A DNA stretch of 64,000 nt, taken from assembly GCF_001507545.1 (NCBI RefSeq), contig NZ_LQBP01000004.1, forward strand, positions 124,001-188,000. Direction: 5' to 3'. The notes beneath the pieces are model-generated. The model was not told the origin of the DNA, did not search any database, and was given only the letters and a program-made list of their open reading frames with translations. Made by a program: the position numbers and the translations under genes. Positions 28,774-38,290 of the stretch are shown one piece after another; position 1 is the stretch's first letter; each line of letters begins with the position of its first letter. Source of the DNA: Ruegeria profundi. Lineage in GTDB: Bacteria > Pseudomonadota > Alphaproteobacteria > Rhodobacterales > Rhodobacteraceae.

Positions 28774-30423
28774 TCAGGTATCCAACAAGGCACGAGCGGC
28801 GGCGCGGGCCTCATCCGTTATGGTGTCTCCGGCGACCATGCGGGCGATTTCATCCACCCGGTCCGGCTGGGCCAGCGGAATGACGGTGGACAGTGTCTGG
28901 CCATCGGTTACTTGTTTTTGCACCCGCCAGTGATGGGACGCACGGGCCGCAACCTGCGGAGAATGCGTCACGACAAGCACCTGCCCCCCATGCGCCAGAG
29001 ACGCCAAACGGCGCCCGACCGCGTCGGCTGTAGCGCCTCCGACACCACGATCGATTTCATCGAAGATCATGGTCCGCGCGCTGTCATCGCCTGTCAGACA
29101 AACCTTGAGGGCCAACAAAAACCGGCTGAGCTCACCGCCCGAGGCGATCTTGTTCAACGGTCCTGAGGGCGCGCCCGGATTGGTGGCGACGGTAAAGGCC
29201 ACCGCATCTGTGCCTTCTGGGCCAGGATCGGTGGCGGTGATTTCGGTCTGAAACACCGCGCGTTCCATTTTCAGCGGTGCCAGTTCAGCCATCACCGCGG
29301 CATCCAATTGCCCGGCAGCGCGCCGACGCGCCGCACTCAGGGCTTCGGCGGCGGTATCATACGTGGACTGTGCCGCATCGACTGCCGCTTGCTGATCCGC
29401 CAGATCAGCATCACCCGCATCCAGCCGGTTCAGGCGCTCGCGCAGCGTGGTCGCAAATCGACTCAGATCATCAGGTGTGACATCGTGCTTGCGTGCCAAC
29501 GCACGGATTGCGAACAGACGCTCTTCTGCGGCCTCAAGCTCTGCCGGGTTGAAATCCAAAGCCTGCAGACACGCGTTTACCCCGTCCTGCGCCTCACCCA
29601 ATTCGATCAACGCGCGACCCAGTGCTGCGATCGGCTCTTCCAGCTGCCCACCTGCATTGTCCGAGACACCTTCAAGCCATCGTACGGCATCTGACATCGC
29701 GCCCTCGGCCCCTTCTCCGCCCAGCAGGTCAAACGCGCGCGCGACATCGTCTCTGATGCGTTCGGCCCCCTGCATCATACGGCGCCGCGCATCCAGTTCC
29801 GCGTCCTCCCCGGGCTGAGGGTCCAGCTTGTCCAGTTCAGCAACGGCGTGGCGCAGGAATTCTTCTTCGGCCCGCATGGCGGCAAGCGTCGCCTCGGTCT
29901 CGGCCAGAGCCTTTCGTGCGCGTGACATTTTCGTCCACGCCCCGCGTACGGCCGCCAGATGCTCGTCCGTTTTTGCATAGGTATCCAGCATCGCCCGGTG
30001 CCCGCGCGGGTTCAGCAACCCACGATCATCATGTTGACCGTGCAATTCTATCAGCGTGTCTGACAGGGCGCGCAACACTTCGCCTGAACAGCGGCGGTCG
30101 TTGACCCAAGCAGTTTTACGCCCTTCAGCCGTGTTGATGCGACGCAGGATCAGTTCCTCGCCACCCGGCAGGCCAGCCTCGGCCAGAACCAAATGTGCCG
30201 GGTGATCAGGGCCAAGTTCGAATACGGCTACAACTTCACCCTGCGCGGCCCCCTGACGTACCAGTTCTGCCCGTCCGCGCCAGCCCAATACGAAACCCAG
30301 CGAATCCAGAAGAATCGACTTGCCCGCCCCGGTTTCACCCGTCAAGGCGTTCAAACCCGGCTGAAATGTCAGTTCCAGCCGGTCAATGATCAGCATATCG
30401 CGGATATCAAGGGCGCGCAGCAT
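28774..30423 (-). CDS. recN: DNA repair protein RecN
   Basis: SMC-like ATPase in double-strand-break repair; 549 residues, the usual length. Walker A is ALTGETGAGKSILLDSLGF near 29, followed by the Q-loop region. The centre (about 150-370) is heptad-rich coiled coil full of Ala/Glu/Arg. The signature and Walker B region is SGGELSRFLLALKV then MIFDEIDRGVGGATADAVG, with a D-loop and HSPQVAARA. It begins 35 bases after the bamD stop, and this order (bamD-recN after lpxC) is common in alphaproteobacteria. Confidence 0.96.
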   Translation of the reverse strand: MLRALDIRDMLIIDRLELTFQPGLNALTGETGAGKSILLDSLGFVLGWRGRAELVRQGAAQGEVVAVFELGPDHPAHLVLAEAGLPGGEELILRRINTAEGRKTAWVNDRRCSGEVLRALSDTLIELHGQHDDRGLLNPRGHRAMLDTYAKTDEHLAAVRGAWTKMSRARKALAETEATLAAMRAEEEFLRHAVAELDKLDPQPGEDAELDARRRMMQGAERIRDDVARAFDLLGGEGAEGAMSDAVRWLEGVSDNAGGQLEEPIAALGRALIELGEAQDGVNACLQALDFNPAELEAAEERLFAIRALARKHDVTPDDLSRFATTLRERLNRLDAGDADLADQQAAVDAAQSTYDTAAEALSAARRRAAGQLDAAVMAELAPLKMERAVFQTEITATDPGPEGTDAVAFTVATNPGAPSGPLNKIASGGELSRFLLALKVCLTGDDSARTMIFDEIDRGVGGATADAVGRRLASLAHGGQVLVVTHSPQVAARASHHWRVQKQVTDGQTLSTVIPLAQPDRVDEIARMVAGDTITDEARAAARALLDT

Positions 30424-30458
30424 CGGGTCTTAGCGTCCCACGCCTTTAACCATGGCGA

Positions 30459-31301
30459 TTACAACCACTCACCTTTGATAGTCTGGCGATAAATCTGGCT
30501 CAGCCAGTTGTTACCGCGGCTCTTCAGGTCCAACCCGCGCGAGGTCAGCAACTGGTAACCTGCGTCGTACCATTCGGACGACTGGTAGTTATAGCCCAGG
30601 ATAGCACCGGCAGACTGTGCCTCATCCACCAAGCCCAGCGACAAATACGCCTCAATCAGACGATAGAGCGCTTCGGCGGTGTGGGTTGTCGTCTGGAAAT
30701 CCTCAACAACGACGCGGAACCGGTTGATGGCCGCGGTATAGTGATCCTGACGCAGATAATAGCGCCCGATCTCCATCTCTTTGCCTGCCAGATGGTCGAA
30801 AGCCAAATCGAATTTCAGCACAGCCGAGGTTGCGTATTCGCTGTCTGGATAAACCTCGATCACCGTCCGCAAGGATTGCAACGCCTGAAACGTCAGCCCC
30901 TGATCGCGACCGACCTCGTCGATCTGGTCATAGTAGCTGAGCGCCAGAAGATACTGCGCATAGGCTGCATCTTCGTCGGTTGGGTAAAAGTCGATATAGC
31001 GTTGTGCGGCGGCCCGGCTTTCTTCGTAATTCTTGTCCGTGTGATACGAAAACGCCTGCATGATCAGCGCACGTTTCGCCCAATCGGAATAGGGATACAG
31101 ACGTTCAACTTCTGAGAAATACCACGCCGCGTCATCCGAGCGATTCTGCGACAGTTCGAATTCACCGCGCGTATAGATCTGCTCGGGCGTGAAGCCTTCC
31201 AGATTTTGATTGCGGTCCGCGCCACTGTTGCCGCACGCCGTCAAAACTGCTGTCAGAAGAATCGCGCCCGCGAATCTGACTGCCGCTTTGGTGCCAACCA
31301 T
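30459..31301 (-). CDS. bamD: Outer membrane assembly lipoprotein BamD
   Basis: A 280-residue lipoprotein of the BAM complex, which inserts beta-barrel proteins into the outer membrane. The signal peptide ends in a lipobox LTAC with the lipidated Cys23. Five TPR-like helical pairs follow, such as YTRGEFELSQNRSDDAAWYF, FSEVERLYPYSDWAKRALIM, and RVVVEDFQTTTHTAEALYRL. Length and layout match ComL/YfiO homologues. It lies between lpxC (127 bases upstream) and recN (35 bases downstream), so outer-membrane lipid and protein assembly genes directly follow the division cluster. Confidence 0.95.
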   Translation of the reverse strand: MVGTKAAVRFAGAILLTAVLTACGNSGADRNQNLEGFTPEQIYTRGEFELSQNRSDDAAWYFSEVERLYPYSDWAKRALIMQAFSYHTDKNYEESRAAAQRYIDFYPTDEDAAYAQYLLALSYYDQIDEVGRDQGLTFQALQSLRTVIEVYPDSEYATSAVLKFDLAFDHLAGKEMEIGRYYLRQDHYTAAINRFRVVVEDFQTTTHTAEALYRLIEAYLSLGLVDEAQSAGAILGYNYQSSEWYDAGYQLLTSRGLDLKSRGNNWLSQIYRQTIKGEWL

Positions 31302-31428
31302 TCCGCCTATCCTTGTTGTACTGCTTGTCGGGATATACCCCGGATTTGCCCTTGGTCTAGCATATATAATTCCGGGGCAAAACGCCTTAGTAGGTCAGTT
31401 CGCGGAATTGTAGACCGGGGCGAACCAA

Positions 31429-32349
31429 TCAGGCAACTTCGGGAATTTCGTCCCAAACTAAACCCTGACCCGGAAGGCGCGCAGCCTGTTCGGGAGTACA
31501 CAGGATCGGTCGCACCGCGCCTGGCGTTTCAAACAGCTTGCGCAGCAGCGTGTTGGTCATCGCATGACCGGACTTGTCGCCGGTGAAGTGGCCCAGAATC
31601 GGACCACCAGCCAAATAGAGATCACCCAAGGCGTCCAGCATCTTGTGGCGTACAGCCTCGTCCGCGTGACGGAAACCGCCGGGCGTCAGAACGTCGTCGC
31701 CCTGAACGACGACAGCATTGTCCAGCGTGCCACCCAAGGCCAAACCACTTTCGCGCATTGCCTCAACGTCGGTCCGTCGACAGAAGGTGCGGCAATCGCT
31801 CAGCTCACGCGCGAACGAGCCGTTGCGCATATCCAATGTTTTGGTCTGGCTGCCAATCGCGCTGTCTTCGAAATCAATGTGGAAGTCGATGATTAGACCG
31901 TCTGCCGGGACGATAGATGCGCTTGCGCCTTCACGCGTCGCGGTCACGGGTTTCAGAACCTCAAAGGCCAGGACCGGGCTGCTTTGGCGGCGCACACCTT
32001 TCGCCATAATTCCGCGCACGAAATCGATCGCAGATCCGTCCATGATCGGCACTTCGGGTCCATCGATTTCGATCAGCGCGTTATGCACACCGCAACCAGC
32101 CAGCGCGGCCATGATATGCTCCACAGTTGAGACCGATACGCCCGCGTCATTCACTAGGCGCGTACAAAGCGGTGTCCGCTCCACCACGTCGTAGATTGCG
32201 GGGATCAGCGCATTGCCCAGCTCAATATCCGTCCGTTTGAACCAGATTCCGTGACCGGCAGCTGCCGGTTTCAAAACCATCGTAGCCGGTTTGCCGCTAT
32301 GCAGCCCGACGCCTTTAAACGTGATCGGGGATTTGAGCGTATGTTGCAA
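31429..32349 (-). CDS. lpxC: UDP-3-O-acyl-N-acetylglucosamine deacetylase
   Basis: Zinc deacetylase for the committed step of lipid A synthesis; 306 residues, the usual size. The start KSPITFKGVGLHSGKPATM, the EHIMAALAGCGVHNALIE metal-ligand histidine motif near 77-95, and HKMLDALGDLYLAGGPI with the other zinc His and Asp near 235 are all visible, as is GHFTGDKSGHAMTN. It follows ftsZ across a strong terminator and therefore probably has its own promoter in 32350-32504, where a TTGACG -35-like hexamer (minus strand, 32416-32421) is present with a poor -10. Confidence 0.97.
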   Translation of the reverse strand: MQHTLKSPITFKGVGLHSGKPATMVLKPAAAGHGIWFKRTDIELGNALIPAIYDVVERTPLCTRLVNDAGVSVSTVEHIMAALAGCGVHNALIEIDGPEVPIMDGSAIDFVRGIMAKGVRRQSSPVLAFEVLKPVTATREGASASIVPADGLIIDFHIDFEDSAIGSQTKTLDMRNGSFARELSDCRTFCRRTDVEAMRESGLALGGTLDNAVVVQGDDVLTPGGFRHADEAVRHKMLDALGDLYLAGGPILGHFTGDKSGHAMTNTLLRKLFETPGAVRPILCTPEQAARLPGQGLVWDEIPEVA

Positions 32350-32503
32350 GGTGAGCCTCGATGAGTGGTGTCCGGCCTAGGCGGTCCGTGTTGGACATTC
32401 AGTTAAGGAAGCAAGCGTCAAGGCACAACTCACTCTTTGTAACCGAATGAAACATCAATGTAACAGATCGGCAAAAGCCTGCTTACATACAGCTTAAGTT
32501 ATG

Positions 32504-32539
32504 ATTTTAAAAAGAAAAGGGTCGCCAAGTGGCGACCCT
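32504..32539 (-). terminator. Intrinsic terminator after ftsZ
   Basis: On the minus strand AGGGTCGCC pairs with GGCGACCCT across a 4-base loop (32518-32539), followed by a T-rich run TTTTCTTTTT (32508-32517). It lies 24 bases past the ftsZ stop and ends the main division transcript before lpxC. Confidence 0.9.
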
Positions 32540-32562
32540 AAATCGCTAATTTGTTACCCTGC

Positions 32563-34185
32563 TCAGTTGGCCTGGCGCCGCAAAAAGGCGGGAATTTCGA
32601 TCCGGTCCTGTTCAGGATCAGTCTCATCATGCGCAGGTGCCGTAGCGTCAGCCTGGCGCACTGGGGGTTGTTGGCGGACCGGTTGAGCAGGTGTATCTGC
32701 CGCATGTCCGGTCATCCGATCAATGAGGCGATTGAAGCCGAACCGAGGACGATCCTGCGCCTCTGCCTGAGGCGCCGGTGCTTGTCGCGGAGCCTGCGGA
32801 CGAGGCGCGGAAAACCCGCGTTCGGATGCAGGAACCTTTTGAACCGCCGTTTGCAAACGCTGCAATGCCTCGGGGGACGGAGTGCCAGCGGCGGGCTTGG
32901 GTTGCGGTGCGACGTAGCTTTCCGCGGCATGCTCAACCGGCTCAGGGGTCGGCTCAAACTCTGCCACGCGCGGCTGGTAGGCCGGCGGCGGCAAACCGTC
33001 ATCATCCTGCTCCGCCTGAGGATGGAACTGCGGCTGTGCTGGTTCTTCTGCCGTCTCGAACAATGACGGTTCGCGGTTTTCTTCGGGTTGCGCAACGGGT
33101 TCCGCCATGTCAGCCGCAACAGCGGGGGTCTCATCCTGCTGCGGCTCTTCGGCGGATACAGTGCGTGTCAAAGGGGCTGACATGGTGCGGCGCGCGACCG
33201 GAATATCGACGCTTTTTTCGCTGGCATCGATACCGGTGGCCACGACCGACACACGCATGCCGCCTTCCATCGCGGTATCCAACGTCGAGCCAACGATGAT
33301 GTTCGCCTCGGGGTCCACTTCCTCGCGGATGCGGTTGGCGGCTTCGTCCAGCTCAAACAGAGTCAAGTCATGCGAACCGGTGATGTTGATCAGCACGCCC
33401 TTGGCACCTTTGAGGCTGATTTCGTCCAGCAGCGGGTTAGCAATGGCCTTCTCAGCCGCCTGAACGGCACGATCTTCGCCCGTAGCCTCACCGGTGCCCA
33501 TCATCGCCTTGCCCATCTCGTCCATCACAGCGCGAACGTCGGCAAAGTCGAGGTTGATCAGGCCCGGACGTACCATAAGGTCGGTCACCCCCTTGACGCC
33601 CTGATACAGAACATCATCGGCCATCGAGAACGCCTCGGTAAACGTGGTCTTTTCATTGGCCAGGCGGAACAGGTTCTGGTTCGGGATGATGATCAGCGTG
33701 TCGACGACTTTTTGCAGGGCCTCAACACCGTCCTCGGCCTGACGCATCCGCTTGGCGCCTTCGAACTGGAACGGCTTGGTCACAACACCGACGGTCAGCA
33801 CACCCAGTTCGCGCGCGGCTTGTGCGATGATCGGCGCGGCACCTGTACCGGTGCCGCCACCCATGCCAGCTGTGATAAAGCACATATGCGCTCCGGCCAG
33901 GTGATCCACGATCTGCTCAATGCTTTCTTCGGCAGCCGCAGCCCCGACAGTTGGGCGGGCACCGGCGCCAAGACCCTCGGTCACTTTGACGCCCAGTTGC
34001 ACCCGTGATGACGACTGGCTTTGCTGTAACGCTTGCGCGTCGGTGTTGGCGACTACGAAATCCACGCCATCAAGTTGTTTTTCAATCATGTTGTTAACGG
34101 CGTTTCCGCCTGCACCGCCAACGCCAAATACTGTAATCCGAGGCTTCAGTTCGTCGTGCCCGGGCATCGAAAGATTCAATGTCAT
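32563..34185 (-). CDS. ftsZ: Cell division protein FtsZ
   Basis: Tubulin-like GTPase that forms the division ring. The protein is 540 residues because of a long, Pro/Gln/Ala-rich linker (about 330-520) typical of alphaproteobacteria. The GTP-binding signature GGGTGTG is at 109-115, and [15 protein letters not shown] at 21-35. The C-terminal conserved peptide that docks FtsA and others is intact ([11 protein letters not shown]). The start is set at the ATG at 34185 ([15 protein letters not shown]); the frame extends 38 codons further with no homology. A terminator follows. Confidence 0.97.
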   Translation of the reverse strand: MTLNLSMPGHDELKPRITVFGVGGAGGNAVNNMIEKQLDGVDFVVANTDAQALQQSQSSSRVQLGVKVTEGLGAGARPTVGAAAAEESIEQIVDHLAGAHMCFITAGMGGGTGTGAAPIIAQAARELGVLTVGVVTKPFQFEGAKRMRQAEDGVEALQKVVDTLIIIPNQNLFRLANEKTTFTEAFSMADDVLYQGVKGVTDLMVRPGLINLDFADVRAVMDEMGKAMMGTGEATGEDRAVQAAEKAIANPLLDEISLKGAKGVLINITGSHDLTLFELDEAANRIREEVDPEANIIVGSTLDTAMEGGMRVSVVATGIDASEKSVDIPVARRTMSAPLTRTVSAEEPQQDETPAVAADMAEPVAQPEENREPSLFETAEEPAQPQFHPQAEQDDDGLPPPAYQPRVAEFEPTPEPVEHAAESYVAPQPKPAAGTPSPEALQRLQTAVQKVPASERGFSAPRPQAPRQAPAPQAEAQDRPRFGFNRLIDRMTGHAADTPAQPVRQQPPVRQADATAPAHDETDPEQDRIEIPAFLRRQAN

Positions 34186-34530
34186 GCTCTGTCCGCCTGT
34201 TTTATTGACCCGCCAAAGCGGTGTTTTTCTTACCTGTTCACGGACAATCCTACCGCTCGAAACCCAAAAGGTCACGCCAAAAATAGTCGAATTCCACAAA
34301 ATATGGAGGAATTAAGGCGCTGCTAAACGGTATTTCGCATGAATTGCGATATGTTGCGGATTGATCTCAATCCACCACAAAATAAGCGAGCACGCGGCAG
34401 AGCTGGATCACGCGCCACTGAAAGATCACCGGTTTTGTTAAGCGGAAAACTGCTCATGTCCTGCCGCTTGGCCTCTGACGGACCCTGTAGGTAACTTGCT
34501 GGAAATACGTTCGGCACGCAAGACATTTCT
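34186..34530. other. Intergenic region upstream of ftsZ
   Basis: The 345 bases between the exported unknown and ftsZ hold no convincing gene; an open frame from 34323 to 34547 lacks recognisable features. The region is the likely site of a dedicated ftsZ promoter. A near-match to the CtrA half-site pair is described separately. I found no strong hairpin. Confidence 0.5.
34312..34326. promoter_or_regulatory. Possible CtrA site upstream of ftsZ
   Basis: TTAA (34312-34315), seven bases, then CTAA (34323-34326) differs at one base from the alphaproteobacterial CtrA consensus TTAA-N7-TTAA. CtrA controls ftsZ in Caulobacter. A single degenerate match is weak evidence. Confidence 0.25.
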
Positions 34531-34947
34531 TCAGCCAATCTGGGCACTTGGGCAATTCAGGTCGTCCTCGGAGATGTTGCGTACCTCTTGGATTTCAGTG
34601 TTATTAAAGCTGGCCAATCGCACCATGAGCCGCCCTTCATACTCAAAGGTCCACCAACAGACCGGCACCCCATCCGGATCGTCATCGTACAGAAAGCAAA
34701 GTTGCCCATTAGGCGTGGTAATCTGCCCATATACGCAGCCCCGACCCTCCATCCGCCAAACGGATAGTTCGCGACTCAGAAACTGCTCGGTGCCGACGAG
34801 GATACCGCTGGGAAAATCGTAAAACATGGCGGTTTTACCTTGGACCGCGTCCAGGAAAACATCGGGGGAAATCCGAGTCTGAGCGTTGGCCGTAAGCGGA
34901 GCCAACGCAACCAACGCCGCGATCCCGAGTGTTCTACCAATTGTCAC
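34531..34947 (-). CDS. Exported protein of unknown function between ftsA and ftsZ
   Basis: A 138-residue protein if read from the GTG at 34947, which lies inside the ftsA 3' end (14-base overlap). That start gives a clean signal peptide, TIGRTLGIAALVALAPLTANAQT, with an Ala-x-Ala cleavage site. The mature part has DVFLDAVQGKTAMFYDFPSG, an RGCVYGQI/QLCFLYDDDPDG pair, VCWWTFEYEGRL and a late Cys (DDLNCPSAQ), so one or two periplasmic disulfides are possible. An upstream frame to 35040 would be antisense-like within ftsA and lacks a signal. I do not recognise a family. Its position suggests an envelope or division role, but this is inference. Confidence 0.7.
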   Translation of the reverse strand: MTIGRTLGIAALVALAPLTANAQTRISPDVFLDAVQGKTAMFYDFPSGILVGTEQFLSRELSVWRMEGRGCVYGQITTPNGQLCFLYDDDPDGVPVCWWTFEYEGRLMVRLASFNNTEIQEVRNISEDDLNCPSAQIG

Positions 34948-36271
34948 GGAACCAGCGCATAGCGCGTTTGAGCGGCCGTGCGGCATAGGTGTCGACCGGA
35001 ATTTCAAAATCCCACCATTCGTCCTGCGGATGTGCTGCAAACAGACTAAGCCCGACGGCCGAGGAAAAACCCGGCCCCGTTGCTGATTGTGGCAGGCCGT
35101 GGACGCGTAGGGGTCTGCCTAAACGGACGCGCTGGCCAAGAATACGGGTGGCCAGGCCATCCAGCCCCATGATCTGACTACCGCCCCCGGTCAACACGAT
35201 CTGCTGACTGGGCATGTGTTCGAAACCGGCGGCATCCAGGCGAACGCGGACTTCCTCCAGAATCTCTTCAACACGCGGACGCATGATACCGATCAGTTCG
35301 GCACGGCTGACGGTGCGGCGGTCGTGTTCCCAATCACCGGTATCGCCACCAATATCGATCAGGTCGCGGTCGTCGGCCCCTGTTGCGTGGACACCGCCAT
35401 TAAAGGTCTTGATCCGCTCTGCCACAGCAGCCGGGACCCCCAAGCCCATCGAGATATCAGCGGTGACGTGGTCCCCGCCCATACGCACGCAATCCGCGTA
35501 GATCATGTGCTTTTTCATGAAGATCGACACGCTGGTTGTGCCACCGCCCATGTCAATACAGGCCGCGCCAAGCTCTTGCTCATCCTCCACCAAGGCTGAG
35601 ATGCCCGACACATAGGCCGAGTTCGCAATGCCGGCGAGTTCAAGATCGCAACGCTTGATGCAGCGCAGGATGTTCTGGATAGCAACGGCATCCACCGTCA
35701 ACATGTGCATGTCCACGGCGAGCGTCTGGCCCAATTGCCCCCGCGGATCAATCAGGCCGGATCGGTTATCCAGCGCAAAGTTCACTGGCTGGGCATGGAG
35801 CACTTCGCGTCCAGCCCCATAATCCGGCACGTCGCAGGCATTCAACACGCGGCCGACCTCAGCCTCGGTCACTTCCTGTCCGTCCAATTCGACCTGCGCG
35901 TCCAGCCCATAGGACCGGGGGTTTGCGCCCGAGAAGCAGACAATGACGTGGTCCACTCGGATATCTGCCATCTTCTGCGCGGCTTGCAGCGCAGTTCGAA
36001 TGGCGCGTTCGGTTTCCTGCATCGCAGTGACTTCGCCGAACTGCACGCCCCGCGACCGCGTTGTTGCGGCACCGATCACCCGAAACCCGGTCTGACCCGC
36101 CAACGACCCGATGCTGTTATCCTCGCTTAGCCGACCCGCACCATCGAACCGCAGCACAAGGCAGGCTATCTTGGAACTGCCCACATCCAGAATGGCGACA
36201 ACACCGCGCTGCATCGCCTGCCTGCGCATTTGCCGCATAGCCCTTTGGGACTGATATAGATCGGTCATCAT
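34934..36271 (-). CDS. ftsA: Cell division protein FtsA
   Basis: Actin-like ATPase that tethers FtsZ to the membrane and recruits later division proteins; 445 residues. Phosphate-binding motifs are GVVAILDVGSSKIACLVLR near the start, IDMGGGTTSVSIFMKKH near 240 and IVLTGGGSQIMGLDGLA near 380. The C-terminal membrane-targeting helix is basic and aromatic (RPLKRAMRWFRDNW). ATGATGACC at the start overlaps the ftsQ stop, so either of two adjacent ATG codons could be used. Confidence 0.97.
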   Translation of the reverse strand: MMTDLYQSQRAMRQMRRQAMQRGVVAILDVGSSKIACLVLRFDGAGRLSEDNSIGSLAGQTGFRVIGAATTRSRGVQFGEVTAMQETERAIRTALQAAQKMADIRVDHVIVCFSGANPRSYGLDAQVELDGQEVTEAEVGRVLNACDVPDYGAGREVLHAQPVNFALDNRSGLIDPRGQLGQTLAVDMHMLTVDAVAIQNILRCIKRCDLELAGIANSAYVSGISALVEDEQELGAACIDMGGGTTSVSIFMKKHMIYADCVRMGGDHVTADISMGLGVPAAVAERIKTFNGGVHATGADDRDLIDIGGDTGDWEHDRRTVSRAELIGIMRPRVEEILEEVRVRLDAAGFEHMPSQQIVLTGGGSQIMGLDGLATRILGQRVRLGRPLRVHGLPQSATGPGFSSAVGLSLFAAHPQDEWWDFEIPVDTYAARPLKRAMRWFRDNW

Positions 36272-37278
36272 GGTCGTTTCTGCCCGTTACCCACTGTCGC
36301 TTTTGTATTCCACCAGTCTTCGCTGGCGGCTTTGGTCATTCTGATTGTTGGCCGCTGTCCAAGGCGCATATCGACCACAGCCACATCGCGTTCCAACAGG
36401 TCCTGCACTTCGTTTACGGCCAACACACGCTCGAGCGCGCGCACGGGACGTTCGGTTGGCAGCATAATGCGCTGGCCACGATCCAGAACTAGGTCCCATC
36501 GACGTTCGCCAATACGGACCAGCCCACGCACACGCCCACCTAAGCTGCGGGCCGTGCTCATCAGCGCCAAAGCCTCAGCAACATGATCATCCGCGCCCTT
36601 CCCCGCAATCAGCGGCAGGTTGGCGTAGTCTTTGCGCGAAGCGATACGCTCGACATGCGCGCCTGTATCGTCCAACAGCTCGATCCCGCGGCGTGTGCGC
36701 CAGACGACAACCGGTTGGCGTTCAACCACGTCCAGCTGAAGAATACCGCCCGGGCGAACACGGACGGTGGCGGACTTGACCGGATCAAGTCCGGTAACAG
36801 TGTCCCGAATCTGTTCTACGTCGAGGTCCCAGGAACTGATCGGGAAATCCAGTGGCACAATTTCGCGAATGTCTTCGGACAGATTGGGTCCAGCACCATC
36901 AATGGCCATCAGGTTGACCATAAACTCCGGTCGCTGCTGGATTGAGGTCTTGATGTCGGAAACATAAGCAACCGCAGCGTCGCGCCGATCTTCTGAACCG
37001 AAGTATACGCCGGCGACAGCAACAAGCAGGACCACGGGCATCCCCAATCTAAGGCCGCGCCGCACACCCCGCGTCAGCATCCAACGCTGAAAGCGATAGC
37101 TAAACCGTGACGGTGCTGGATCAAAGCGTCGCGACCTGCGACCGAACAGTCTGACACCGCTTGGGTGCAATCCAGCCTCAGCCTCGTGCCGTGCGCCTGA
37201 GGCAAAGTCAGCATCCGGCCCAGTCACTGGTTTGGACCGGTGAATCACCGGCGCGCGGGCGGCTTTCAGCGGTCGCAT
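36268..37278 (-). CDS. ftsQ: Cell division protein FtsQ
   Basis: Bitopic division protein, 336 residues. A long cytoplasmic, Arg-rich N-terminus (1-75) precedes one membrane helix (LGMPVVLLVAVAGVYFG, about 78-94). The periplasmic POTRA region (VNLMAIDGAGPNLSEDI, WDLDVEQIRDTVTGLDPVKS) and the FtsQ beta domain (VVERQPVVVWRTRRGIELLD) follow. The start is the ATG at 37278 (MRPLKAARAP), which overlaps the end of ddl by 13 bases. The open frame continues 73 codons upstream inside ddl, but that part is antisense-like. Confidence 0.93.
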   Translation of the reverse strand: MRPLKAARAPVIHRSKPVTGPDADFASGARHEAEAGLHPSGVRLFGRRSRRFDPAPSRFSYRFQRWMLTRGVRRGLRLGMPVVLLVAVAGVYFGSEDRRDAAVAYVSDIKTSIQQRPEFMVNLMAIDGAGPNLSEDIREIVPLDFPISSWDLDVEQIRDTVTGLDPVKSATVRVRPGGILQLDVVERQPVVVWRTRRGIELLDDTGAHVERIASRKDYANLPLIAGKGADDHVAEALALMSTARSLGGRVRGLVRIGERRWDLVLDRGQRIMLPTERPVRALERVLAVNEVQDLLERDVAVVDMRLGQRPTIRMTKAASEDWWNTKATVGNGQKRP

Positions 37279-38186
37279 GAAGCGTCCTCCACCATCCAGG
37301 CACACAGCTGGCCGAAGCTGAGCCCACGAAACTCGGCCTGTTCCGGTACCAGCGAGGTGGGTGTCATGCCGGGTTGTGTGTTCGTTTCCAGCAGGAAGAG
37401 GCCATCTCTGCCCTTGGTATCGTCCCAGCGATAATCCGTCCGGCTGACGCCCTTGCAACCCAGAACCTTGTGGGCGCGCATGGCGTAATCGAGGCATAGT
37501 TCGAATATTTCCGACGGAATTTCAGCAGGCAGTACATGCCACGAACCACCGGGTTTGTACTTGGCATCGTAATCGTACCAGCCATCAGTCAAGATTTCAG
37601 TCACGGTCAGGGCGCGGTCGCCCATAACCGTAACCGTCAGTTCGCGCCCGGCGACATATTGTTCGACCATCACCTGATCAGGCATATCATCCGATAGCTG
37701 CGGCGGGGTGTTTGTACCTTCCATCACAAGGTAGATGCCAACGCTGGAGCCTTCATTGTTGGGCTTGACCACGTAAGGCGGCTTCATCACATGATCTGCC
37801 ATCACGTCCGCTTTGGGAAGGATTACACTGTCCGCAATCGGCAAACCGGCTGTTCGGAACACATCCTTGCTGCGTTGTTTGTCCATCGCCAAGGCCGAGG
37901 CCAGAACGCCGGAATGCGTATACGGAATGCGCATCCATTCCAGCACACCCTGCACGCAACCATCCTCGCCCCAGCGACCATGCAGAGCGTTGAAAACCAC
38001 GTCTGGATTGATTTCGGACAGGCGCGCATAAAGGTCGGGACCAGCGTCCAGCTCGACCACTTCAAAGCCTTCTCCCACAAGGGCGGTCGCGCATTCGCGC
38101 CCAGAGCTGAGAGACACCTCGCGTTCCGCCGAGGGGCCGCCCATCAACACCGCCACTTTGGGGTTTGTCCTGCTCGACCTACCCAC
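37266..38186 (-). CDS. ddl: D-alanine--D-alanine ligase
   Basis: ATP-grasp enzyme that makes D-Ala-D-Ala for the peptidoglycan pentapeptide; 306 residues. Motifs: KVAVLMGGPSAEREVSLSSG at 10-29, ALHGRWGEDGCVQGVLE near 65, the ATP-binding KPNNEGSSVGIYLV and MVEQYVAGRELTVTVMGD, and LLETNTQPGMTPTSLVP near the end. A GTG start is used, with GAGG upstream. The stop lies past the ftsQ start (13-base overlap), coupling the two. Confidence 0.96.
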   Translation of the reverse strand: MGRSSRTNPKVAVLMGGPSAEREVSLSSGRECATALVGEGFEVVELDAGPDLYARLSEINPDVVFNALHGRWGEDGCVQGVLEWMRIPYTHSGVLASALAMDKQRSKDVFRTAGLPIADSVILPKADVMADHVMKPPYVVKPNNEGSSVGIYLVMEGTNTPPQLSDDMPDQVMVEQYVAGRELTVTVMGDRALTVTEILTDGWYDYDAKYKPGGSWHVLPAEIPSEIFELCLDYAMRAHKVLGCKGVSRTDYRWDDTKGRDGLFLLETNTQPGMTPTSLVPEQAEFRGLSFGQLCAWMVEDASCDR

Positions 38187-38290
38187 TTCGTGCGCCTCAA
38201 TGTCCCCGGACCTTATGTCGTGGTCCGTGCTGCGTTATGCCTTTGATCCGTCGCCTTTTAATTGCCTGTTATGGTGCGACGTCTGGGGCT

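Noticed and set aside
32563..34299. Longer FtsZ starting at 34299
   Set aside because: The extra 38 residues are not part of FtsZ; the ATG at 34185 begins the known N-terminus.
34323..34547. 74-codon minus-strand frame upstream of ftsZ
   Set aside because: No ribosome binding site or domain; overlaps the end of the exported protein gene.
36268..37497. Longer FtsQ starting at 37497
   Set aside because: The extra 73 codons lie inside ddl, are rich in Arg/Gly/Gln and have no homology; the ATG at 37278 gives a normal FtsQ.
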